A DNA stretch of 64,000 nt from Sphingobacterium olei (lineage in GTDB: Bacteria; Bacteroidota; Bacteroidia; Sphingobacteriales; Sphingobacteriaceae), in the NCBI RefSeq assembly GCF_005048855.1, contig NZ_SUME01000011.1, positions 1 through 64,000 of the forward strand, read 5' to 3'. Within the stretch, counting starts at the first letter, position 1. Each line of letters starts with the position of its first letter. The position numbers and the translations under genes are program-made. The notes beneath the pieces are model-generated. The model ran no database searches and was not told the DNA's origin. It saw only the letters and a list, made by a program, of their open reading frames with translations. This document shows positions 36,263 through 42,655 of this stretch, one piece after another.

Positions 36263-36749
36263 AGTGCAGATAACAGATACAAAGATTTATAGTATCCAAC
36301 TTTTCCACCCGACAATGCAGTTTCGTCAACAAACTATTTAACTTTTCCGACCGGCAATTTAACTTCTCCAGTTGGCCATTCAATTTCACCAATCGACTAA
36401 CTAACTTGTCCTCCTGACAATGCAACTTTTCCAACCGACAAGATAGTTTTGTCAACAGACTCTCCATGTTTTCCAGCCGGCTGCCCAACTTTTCCGATCA
36501 ACTAACTAACTTGTCCACCCGACAAGGCAGTTTTGTCAATTGATCCTCCGAGTTTTCCGACCGGAAATTTAACTTTTCCAGCTGGTCATTCAATTTCACC
36601 AATCGACTAACCAACTTTTCCAACCGACAAGTCAGTTTTATCAACAGACCCTCCAAGTTTTCCGACCGGCATGCTAACTTTTCCAGCTGGTCATTCAACT
36701 TTTCCAATCGACAATGCAATTTTTCCGAGTGGTTTACTTCGGTGAAAAT
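36213..36749 (-). pseudogene. heptad-repeat coiled-coil ORF broken by one nonsense codon
   Basis: Read through the array on the minus strand this gives about 178 codons dominated by seven-residue units with Leu at two positions and Glu-Lys or Val-Lys between (CRLEKL, DQLEKL, SRLVKL), as expected of a coiled coil. At 36498-36500 TGA replaces the CGA seen in equivalent units, one C-to-T change. Only TTG or ATT codons are available for initiation. The 3' end leaves the repeat and runs antisense to the AraC gene. It may be decayed, or an artefact of an array that tolerates one open frame. Confidence 0.35.
36298..36735. repeat. 21-bp tandem repeat array (20 full units plus a partial)
   Basis: Twenty consecutive 21-base units start at 36298 with no insertion or deletion, plus part of a 21st. 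The core is AACTTTTCCnnCCGACAAtnn, with a higher-order pattern recurring about every four to six units (ATCAACAG...CTCC, then TTTTCCGACCGG, then CCAGCTGGTCATTC). Because 21 is divisible by three, both strands keep one frame: the minus strand gives a seven-residue repeat of the type xCRLEKL/xSRLVKL; the plus strand gives NFSxRQx. On the minus strand the frame is open from 36749 to 36213 but for one TGA at 36498-36500, and has no ATG start. Confidence 0.9.
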
Positions 36750-36835
36750 TTAGCACTATGAAGTTCGAAAATCGACCTAAATAGTGCATACACAAACTTT
36801 TTTAACCAAAATAACCGCTCCGACCCTCCAAAAAA

Positions 36836-36895
36836 GGGGTAAAATTCCGCCAAAAAGTTTTTCGGACTTTGCGAATTTTGGCGGGATTTTACCCC
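36836..36895. repeat. 20-bp inverted repeat with 20-base loop
   Basis: Left arm 36836-36855 GGGGTAAAATTCCGCCAAAA, right arm 36876-36895, complementary in 19 of 20 positions. It lies 124 bases before the FN3 gene and after the minisatellite. There is no clear T tract. It could be a transcription terminator for either side or the terminus pair of a small non-autonomous element. Confidence 0.6.
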
Positions 36896-37018
36896 CTCCA
36901 TGTCATAGCTCTTGTCGTATGTTTGTATCGTTGCTAGCACAAACAAAACGAGCGTGCCCACTTTCCGGACGGTAGGCGAGCTCACAACGTGATTTATTAA
37001 CATTTTTAAAAAAAAGAC

Positions 37019-37636
37019 ATGAGTAAATTAAAATTACCAGGAAAGAAACAGACCGATGTTCAATTGATGCAGACTGCAGAACAGATCTACTCCAAAATGA
37101 CAGCAGAGTCGACACTGTTTGCAGCGCCAGTACCAGCGCTCACTATACTGGAAGCAGCATTGACCGCTTTCCGCAACTCCGCGACCGAAGCGGCTTACCG
37201 TGATACAAGGGCGATCATGATACGCAAGCAGAAACGGCAAGAACTAGAATATGTGCTTAAAGAACTGAGTAAGTACGTCGATACGGTGGCAAATGGCGAC
37301 GGCACGGTAGTACTGGCTGCCGGATTCAGCCTACAGAAATCAAATGAATCTTATAGTGGACTGGTTCCAAAAGCCCAGCGCCCTTTAGCTGAACCGGGGC
37401 AGATCGGTAGCGGACGTGTACAGATCAAAACGACCTCGTGGACCGGGGCACGTATGTATGAGTTTCAATACCGCATCAAAGGAAGTACGGATGCGTGGAC
37501 TTCGCAACTGAGTTCAAAAAGCAGCTGTGTACTCGAAGGGTTGGAAACGTTTAAGGAATATGAATTCCGTGTCACGTATATAGGGATTAATCCGACAGCA
37601 AACTACAGCGATAGCACAAGCAGCTACGTGCTTTAA
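37019..37636 (+). CDS. FN3-domain protein
   Basis: A 205-residue cytoplasmic or peripheral protein without signal peptide. Residues about 1-90 are helical (QTAEQIYSKMTAES, ALTAFRNSATEAAYRDTRAIM); about 118-205 form a fibronectin type III-like beta sandwich (GRVQIKTTSWTGARMYEFQYR, LEGLETFKEYEFRVTYIG). FN3 modules usually mediate protein contacts. It is next to the 21-bp array and an orphan gene, so it may be part of an accessory cassette. Function unknown. Confidence 0.7.
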   Translation: MSKLKLPGKKQTDVQLMQTAEQIYSKMTAESTLFAAPVPALTILEAALTAFRNSATEAAYRDTRAIMIRKQKRQELEYVLKELSKYVDTVANGDGTVVLAAGFSLQKSNESYSGLVPKAQRPLAEPGQIGSGRVQIKTTSWTGARMYEFQYRIKGSTDAWTSQLSSKSSCVLEGLETFKEYEFRVTYIGINPTANYSDSTSSYVL

Positions 37637-37894
37637 AGAGATTGCTTGATACCCGCGGTAAGACATGCACACACCTGTCTTTCCCTGTGGTAAATTTTCT
37701 TGGACACAATAGAACTTCCCGTTCAGGGAGGTATTTAAACAAGCCTCAGCAAGGCCGCATAATATATGCAAAATGAATATACTTGAATATAACAGCGTCA
37801 TTTCCTACCTTGACATGGAAAATAGGAAAGAACAGGTCCATAACAAAACGGGAAATGACGTCTGTTCCTTTTCGCTATAAATAAAAACACTAAA
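37637..37894. other. intergenic with short inverted repeat
   Basis: About 258 bases. CGTCATTTCC (37796-37805) and GGAAATGACG (37852-37861) are a perfect 10-bp inverted repeat 46 bases apart, just before the next gene; it might be an operator or hairpin. Nothing else seen. Confidence 0.4.
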
Positions 37895-38590
37895 ATGAAA
37901 GAAATCGTCAAAGAACATCCGTTGAGACCCATCATATTACGTTTTGACCTGAAAAAGCCCCTATTAGATTTTGAGAAAAAAGGGCTTGAAGCACATTACC
38001 TGATGCACGACCAGACCTGGGAGATGCTGCAACAATTAAAAGCACATTATCAGGCGTTGGAACAATTAGACTTTGAAATTGCGGAGCTCGACTATCTCTT
38101 ATTGCCTATTGAACAAGATCTAGATATACTCGAAGTATTCCTCAAAATAAAGAATCCTTCGGTATTGCCGTTCGATGACAAAGATGATAATGCTGAAATA
38201 AACATCGACCTGGGGGAATTTTATAAAGGCGTCGCTTACCACAACCAGCGTCTGCAAGATATGCACGAAGATCTCGAAAGCGAATATGACTGGTTCATAA
38301 AACACTTTGATATGATCTATGAAAAAGAGAGCTGGATAGACGAGCAGCTGTGGGACGACATCCATCAGGTATACCGAAATTACCTTGACGCTCAAGTTGA
38401 TATTGTTACGTTGGACCGGGATCAGGAAGAATTCAAGGGAACATTGTCGGAAGTTCATGATTACCAGGACATGTATAGGGAATACGGGGAAAACATATTT
38501 GCCGCATATAACGAACTGCACAAGCGATCTGAAGAAAGCTACCGTCGCGCCGAAGTCGTCAATCAAGGTTTGAATAATTTACCGCTGTAA
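37895..38590 (+). CDS. hypothetical protein
   Basis: A 231-residue soluble protein with strongly acidic composition and long helices (LEQLDFEIAELDYLLLPIEQ, VAYHNQRLQDMHEDLESEYD, QEEFKGTLSEVHDYQDMY). Probably a helical bundle or coiled coil. I recognise no family. It follows the FN3 gene on the same strand and may be linked with it. Confidence 0.6.
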   Translation: MKEIVKEHPLRPIILRFDLKKPLLDFEKKGLEAHYLMHDQTWEMLQQLKAHYQALEQLDFEIAELDYLLLPIEQDLDILEVFLKIKNPSVLPFDDKDDNAEINIDLGEFYKGVAYHNQRLQDMHEDLESEYDWFIKHFDMIYEKESWIDEQLWDDIHQVYRNYLDAQVDIVTLDRDQEEFKGTLSEVHDYQDMYREYGENIFAAYNELHKRSEESYRRAEVVNQGLNNLPL

Positions 38591-38658
38591 ACAATCATCT
38601 ATCCGATCGTCTACCTGCACGCAATCTTATTTAGTGCGGATTATTAGTTTATAATGCA

Positions 38659-38666
38659 TACCTTTG
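38659..38666 (+). promoter_or_regulatory. -7 box placed for a leaderless DnaJ/KTSC transcript
   Basis: TACCTTTG is an exact TAnnTTTG and ends six bases before the ATG at 38672. Transcription would start at or within a base or two of that ATG. The -33 region reads TTA rather than TTG. Confidence 0.55.
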
Positions 38667-38671
38667 CGCGC

Positions 38672-39124
38672 ATGAAAAAAATCGCAGACTACAGAAAACT
38701 TTTAAATGTAGACAAATCAGCAGATCTTCAAACCTTAAAATCGACGTACCGGACGATCATGAAAGAATGCCATCCGGATAAATTTGTAAATGATGAGGAA
38801 GGGAAGCAAAACGCGGAGATGAAGAGCAAAGAAATGATCGAAGCTTATCATTTTTTAGTGAGCATCTGTCCGGAAACCCGGGAACAACAATTGCCTATAT
38901 ACACGAATACTCTGGCGAATTCAAGTATTTATGATTTTGAATGGAAGTCTCAGGTATTGGTCATTACCTTTCAAGACGGCAGTCAATACGAATACTTCGG
39001 TGTGTCAAAAAATGAATATGTTAAATTTGTAAATGCGGATTCTCCTGGTCGCTTTGCCAGAAGACATATTTTCCATACCTATCCGTATAGAAATGTTTTA
39101 AAAACTACTGCCCCCATACAATAA
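38672..39124 (+). CDS. DnaJ-domain protein with C-terminal KTSC domain
   Basis: A 150-residue protein. An N-terminal J domain (about 1-65) has RKLLNVDKSADLQTLKSTYR and the HPD motif in ECHPDKF; residues about 95-150 match the KTSC domain (FEWKSQVLVITFQDGSQYEYFGV, ending FARRHIFHTYPYR), which occurs near Lys-tRNA synthetase-like or DnaJ proteins. It could recruit Hsp70 to a client. I chose ATG 38672 because the -7 box lies directly before it; ATG at 38654 would lie upstream of the predicted transcription start. Short length rules out a full DnaJ. Confidence 0.85.
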   Translation: MKKIADYRKLLNVDKSADLQTLKSTYRTIMKECHPDKFVNDEEGKQNAEMKSKEMIEAYHFLVSICPETREQQLPIYTNTLANSSIYDFEWKSQVLVITFQDGSQYEYFGVSKNEYVKFVNADSPGRFARRHIFHTYPYRNVLKTTAPIQ

Positions 39125-39132
39125 ATACCTCC

Positions 39133-39163
39133 TTGTGAATCCGCATTTTAATTGATATCTTTG
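39133..39163 (+). promoter_or_regulatory. promoter of the thiamine operon
   Basis: TTG at 39133-39135 and TATCTTTG at 39156-39163 (exact TAnnTTTG) are 20 bases apart. Predicted transcription start is about 39168-39170, which is where the TPP aptamer begins. Confidence 0.75.
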
Positions 39164-39167
39164 ATTG

Positions 39168-39243
39168 GCTTTAGGGGTATTCCGGAAGGAATTGAGATAG
39201 ACCCTTTGTACCTGATTCGGTTAATACCGGCGTAGGAAAAAGC
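39168..39243 (+). ncRNA. TPP riboswitch (THI element)
   Basis: The conserved order of the thiamin pyrophosphate aptamer is present: GGGGTAT near 39173, CTGAGATAG-like TTGAGATAGACCC, TACCTGATTCGG and TAATACCGGCGTAGG. A terminal stem GCTTT / AAAGC closes it. It precedes thiM and starts at the predicted transcription start. When thiamin pyrophosphate is bound, expression should fall. Confidence 0.92.
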
Positions 39244-39271
39244 AACTTTTCAAAGACATCCTCCTCTTTAG

Positions 39272-39307
39272 CCATTAATTATTTACAGTAAAAAATGTAA
39301 TTAATGG
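39272..39307 (+). promoter_or_regulatory. start-codon-sequestering hairpin (candidate expression platform)
   Basis: CCATTAATTA (39272-39281) and TAATTAATGG (39298-39307) are perfectly complementary, 10 bp with a 16-base loop. The right arm contains the thiM ATG (39304-39306). It suggests translational rather than transcriptional control by the riboswitch. Confidence 0.65.
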
Positions 39308-40110
39308 AAAATCAAATCATTAAACAGTTAAAGGAATTACGAGAAAAAACTCCTCTTGTCCACAACATAACCAATTTTGTGGCAATGAACAACACGGCAA
39401 ATGCCTTGCTTGCCATAGGAGCTTCTCCGGTAATGGTACACAGTGTGGACGAAGTCCGGGATGTCGTGGCATTGAGCAATGCTCTTGTAATAAACATAGG
39501 AACGCTAGACCGCAAGTGGGCAAAAGCAATGATAAAAGCGGCAAAGAAGGCAAACAAGCTCAACCTTCCGTGGATTCTAGATCCGGTGGGAGCCGGTATT
39601 TCTCCCCTTCGCAATGAAATCCTTCGCGAATTGCTACTCCTGAAGCCTACCGTAATTCGAGGCAACGCATCTGAAATCATAGCATTACATAATAGTAATT
39701 TATCCACCAATAAAGGAGTGGATAGTACACAATCGAGTAACGACGCACTCGAAGCTGCAAAAGCATTGAACCAACAATACGGCTGCGTGATTTGCATTTC
39801 AGGAAGGATTGATTATATCCTATCGGACACCAGAATAGCGGAGGTACACAACGGCGATCCGATGATGACTAAGGTAACTGGACTGGGCTGTACATCTACA
39901 GCCCTGATCGGCGCTTTTCTCGGACTTAATCGCAATCCTTTTGAAGAGGCCGTTGCCGGTGTCGCGATAATGAGCTTATCCGGTGAACTCGCAGCTCAAG
40001 GAGCCAATGGTCCTGGCTCACTGCAACTCGCCCTCTATGATACGCTCTACCAGTTATCGGATGAACAGATTTCAAAGCACGCGAAACTAAAATGCTATGC
40101 CAATACATGA
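39304..40110 (+). CDS. thiM: hydroxyethylthiazole kinase
   Basis: A 268-residue enzyme that phosphorylates 4-methyl-5-hydroxyethylthiazole for thiamin salvage. Seen: VHNITNFVAMNNTANALLA (about 21-39), PWILDPVGAG (about 91-100), RGNASEI (about 118-124), and TKVTGLGCTSTALIGAF (about 193-209) with the conserved Cys. Length matches the family. It is the first gene of the riboswitch-controlled operon and its 3' end overlaps the thiE start by 14 bases. Confidence 0.96.
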   Translation: MENQIIKQLKELREKTPLVHNITNFVAMNNTANALLAIGASPVMVHSVDEVRDVVALSNALVINIGTLDRKWAKAMIKAAKKANKLNLPWILDPVGAGISPLRNEILRELLLLKPTVIRGNASEIIALHNSNLSTNKGVDSTQSSNDALEAAKALNQQYGCVICISGRIDYILSDTRIAEVHNGDPMMTKVTGLGCTSTALIGAFLGLNRNPFEEAVAGVAIMSLSGELAAQGANGPGSLQLALYDTLYQLSDEQISKHAKLKCYANT

Positions 40111-40729
40111 TGCTTTTCCTTATCCATTGTATCTGGTCATATCCGAAAGGGATTGTTCTAAAAAACATTGGCTCACCGTAGCTGAAGAAGCCATTTTAGG
40201 CGGCGTAGACATCATACAGTTGAGGGAAAAAGATTGCAGCAGGTACGAGTTTCTGCATAAAGCCAAGGAGCTCAAAAAACTAACCGATCACTATCAGATA
40301 CCGTTGATCATCAACGACGCCGTAGATATTGCAGTTGAGATACAGGCATGGGGAGTACACGTGGGAAGAAACGACATCCAGCCTTCAGAAATCATGAGCA
40401 CCTACGGCTACCGCCTTTCAATAGGCTGGTCTATAGAACTTCTGGCACAGATGATGAGTGAAGAGTTACAATATGTACAGCACCTCGGCATTAGCCCCAT
40501 ATTTAATACAGCTACCAAGAAAGACACGCTCTCAACATGGGGAATAACCGGTTTACGAGAATTACGGAATTTATCTCCTAAACCATTTATCGCAATTGGT
40601 GGAATGCATGTTGAAAATGCAAAAAAAGCTTTTGATGCAGGAGCAAATAGTATTGCTGTCGTGTCGGCAATTTGTGCCAGTAGCGATCCCAGAAAAGCCA
40701 GTCATGAACTTAAAGAATTATTGAAATGA
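40097..40729 (+). CDS. thiE: thiamine phosphate synthase
   Basis: A 210-residue TIM-barrel enzyme that joins the hydroxymethylpyrimidine pyrophosphate and thiazole phosphate to form thiamin phosphate. Seen: YLVISERDCSKKH, GGVDIIQLREKD (about 35-46), IPLIINDAVDIAVE (about 74-87), GVHVGRNDI, and FIAIGGMHVENAKKAFDAGANSIAVVSAI near 170-195. It overlaps thiM by 14 bases and thiD by four, indicating translational coupling. Confidence 0.96.
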   Translation: MPIHDAFPYPLYLVISERDCSKKHWLTVAEEAILGGVDIIQLREKDCSRYEFLHKAKELKKLTDHYQIPLIINDAVDIAVEIQAWGVHVGRNDIQPSEIMSTYGYRLSIGWSIELLAQMMSEELQYVQHLGISPIFNTATKKDTLSTWGITGLRELRNLSPKPFIAIGGMHVENAKKAFDAGANSIAVVSAICASSDPRKASHELKELLK

Positions 40730-41568
40730 CACCAATGAAGAAACTAAAGACGATTAGTGTGCTCAGTATTGCCGGCTTTGACGGTAGCGGTGGAGCTGGG
40801 ATACAAGCGGATACGAAAACCATTTCAGCATTAGGATGTTATGCTACCAACGTATTAACAGCCCTGCCGATACAAAATACGCAAGGCGTACGCAATATTT
40901 TCGAAATTAGCCCAAAAGCCATCGAAGAACAACTGCGTGCCATCTTTGACGACATCTATCCAGACGCGATCAAAATCGGAATGGTACACAACACAACACT
41001 AGTTAATATCATTGCAGACTTTCTAAAAGATTATACCGGAAAAATCGTGTTCGATCCTGTCATGGTTTCTACCAGTGGCCATCGATTGATTGATGAAGAC
41101 ACGATAACAGCATGTATCGAAAAACTATTCCCATTAGTGGATATTATTACCCCAAATCTTGATGAAGTAGCTGTATTGGTCGGCAATAAGATAGCAACCG
41201 TCGAGCAGATGGAAGTGGCAGGAAAGTCCTTGTTAAATATGGGATGCCAATCGGTGTTGGTAAAAGGAGGTCATCTCGACAGCGACGTATTAACATCTCT
41301 TTTAGTGCTACAAAATGAGCCTATCCTTTCCTTCCATACGCCTAAAATCGCCACACCGAACACTCATGGTTCTGGATGCACGCTATCTTCTGCTATCGCA
41401 ACATTCCTAGCTCAGAAATACACGTTAAAAGAGGCTGTTGGAAAGGCACTGAATTTTGTACACGAGGCTATTTTTCATAGCAAAGACCTGATTATAGGCC
41501 AAGGTAATGGCCCACTTAATCACCTTTATGCACCACAGAAACTTATTACATATGAAATATCCATGTAG
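40726..41568 (+). CDS. thiD: hydroxymethylpyrimidine/phosphomethylpyrimidine kinase
   Basis: A 280-residue kinase of the ribokinase fold that phosphorylates hydroxymethylpyrimidine and its phosphate. Seen: SIAGFDGSGGAGIQADTKT (about 14-32), VFDPVMVSTSGHRLI (about 106-120), PNLDEVAVL (about 143-151), and THGSGCTLSSAIATFLA (about 217-233) with the catalytic Asp/Gly region. ATGA overlap with thiE. It ends in MKYPC-type repeat sequence shared with the region before tenA. Confidence 0.95.
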   Translation: MTPMKKLKTISVLSIAGFDGSGGAGIQADTKTISALGCYATNVLTALPIQNTQGVRNIFEISPKAIEEQLRAIFDDIYPDAIKIGMVHNTTLVNIIADFLKDYTGKIVFDPVMVSTSGHRLIDEDTITACIEKLFPLVDIITPNLDEVAVLVGNKIATVEQMEVAGKSLLNMGCQSVLVKGGHLDSDVLTSLLVLQNEPILSFHTPKIATPNTHGSGCTLSSAIATFLAQKYTLKEAVGKALNFVHEAIFHSKDLIIGQGNGPLNHLYAPQKLITYEISM

Positions 41569-41735
41569 CACAGGCTGCACAAACACGAATGAATATAGTT
41601 TGGATATTCCATATGACAATTAAAGTCAAATTATATACATATGAAATATCCACGGACACAAAGGCTGGCAACGGATAAAATACAGGGATATTCCTTATGA
41701 CCTCTAAAAACATAATTAAATACATATGAAATGGA
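41549..41735 (+). repeat. tandem degenerate repeat with three ATG-bearing copies before tenA
   Basis: The motif CATATGAAAT occurs at 41549, 41638 and 41723, 85-89 bases apart. The third contains the tenA start codon. Copies 1 and 2 also carry TATCCA and a downstream GGATATTCC pairing partner (41601-41615, 41685-41699), giving imperfect hairpins (14/15 and 12/15 bases). Copy 1 would translate as a five-codon, copy 2 as a 19-codon, reading frame. Confidence 0.7.
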
Positions 41736-42379
41736 CTAATCTCGCTTGGGATACAATCACACCACTATATCAGAATATTTTAGACATGTCCTTTATCCGC
41801 GAATTACAAGAAGGAACATTACCGCTAGATAAATTTCAATTTTACATGCTTCAAGATGCCAAATACCTCGAGCACTTTGGCCGCGTTTTAGCATTTCTGG
41901 GTTCCAAGTGCCAGGACAACGCACAAGCTTTAGATTTTTTCGACTTTGGAAAGGATGCATTGATCGTCGAAAAGGCATTACATGAATCGTATTTCCGAGA
42001 TTTCGGTCTGACGGTGCAACAACATATCCCTATCGAACCGGTATGTCATCATTACATACATTTTCTCAAAAGTACGGCGGCATTCGACAGCTTAGAGGTT
42101 GCTATGGCTGCTGTTTTACCTTGCTTTTGGATATATAAAGAAGTGGGTGATCACATCTACAGCAAACAGATTGTCACCGGAAATCCGTACAAAAAATGGA
42201 TCGATACGTACAGTGGGGATGAATTCGGAGAAAGTGTGCGGAAAGCGACCGACTATGTCGATTTAATGGCTGAACAGACTACAGAGAAAGTCCGGGAGCA
42301 AATGCTTGATGCATTTGTGACGGCCAGTCGTCTTGAGTTTCAATTTTGGGATGCCGCATATGATGTAACAAAGTGGTGA
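41726..42379 (+). CDS. tenA: TenA-type thiaminase II / aminopyrimidine aminohydrolase
   Basis: A 217-residue helical enzyme that hydrolyses aminopyrimidine salvaged from degraded thiamin. Seen: LQDAKYLEHFGRVLAF (about 42-57), CHHYIHFL, the nucleophile Cys in LPCFWIYKEVG (about 132), and ASRLEFQFWDAAY near the C-terminus with the Glu. It ends the salvage operon after a repeat-rich gap of 157 bases, so it may have its own control. No thiC or thiG is seen, so this is a salvage set. Confidence 0.93.
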   Translation: MKWTNLAWDTITPLYQNILDMSFIRELQEGTLPLDKFQFYMLQDAKYLEHFGRVLAFLGSKCQDNAQALDFFDFGKDALIVEKALHESYFRDFGLTVQQHIPIEPVCHHYIHFLKSTAAFDSLEVAMAAVLPCFWIYKEVGDHIYSKQIVTGNPYKKWIDTYSGDEFGESVRKATDYVDLMAEQTTEKVREQMLDAFVTASRLEFQFWDAAYDVTKW

Positions 42380-42438
42380 TCTCAACAGGCACAAGTCTAG
42401 CCGATCCTACACACTAAGACTTGCGTCAAGTATGGTAC

Positions 42439-42516
42439 CGTCATCGCGAACCGGAGGAACGATGGTGCGGCGATCTATATTTAAAGACTGCCACGTCGTA
42501 CCTCCTCGCAGTGACG
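42439..42516. repeat. degenerate palindromic intergenic element
   Basis: The left arm begins CGTCATCGCGAACC...GGAACGA and the right arm ends CCTCCTCGCAGTGACG; the arms resemble the dispersed CGTCATTGCGAGGAGGAACGA-type palindrome found between genes in many bacteria. Pairing is imperfect. A second hairpin with a 12-base palindrome in its loop (GTTACGCGTAAC) lies at 42547-42577. Confidence 0.6.
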
Positions 42517-42655
42517 TTCAGGCAGGAACTGGTATCATCACAATTAGCGCAAGTGTTACGCGTAACGTCACTTGTGCTTGATAACAACAAACGCAAGCTT
42601 AACCGATCTCTTGATAAGATATCTATTAATGTAAAAATATTGTATTTTTACCCCC

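Noticed and set aside
36784-36975. 63-codon ORF across the 20-bp inverted repeat
   Set aside because: It reads through both arms of the hairpin and has no recognisable features.
39165-39250. Possible ordinary promoter-only leader for thiM
   Set aside because: The conserved THI-element core is clearly present, so a riboswitch is the better call.
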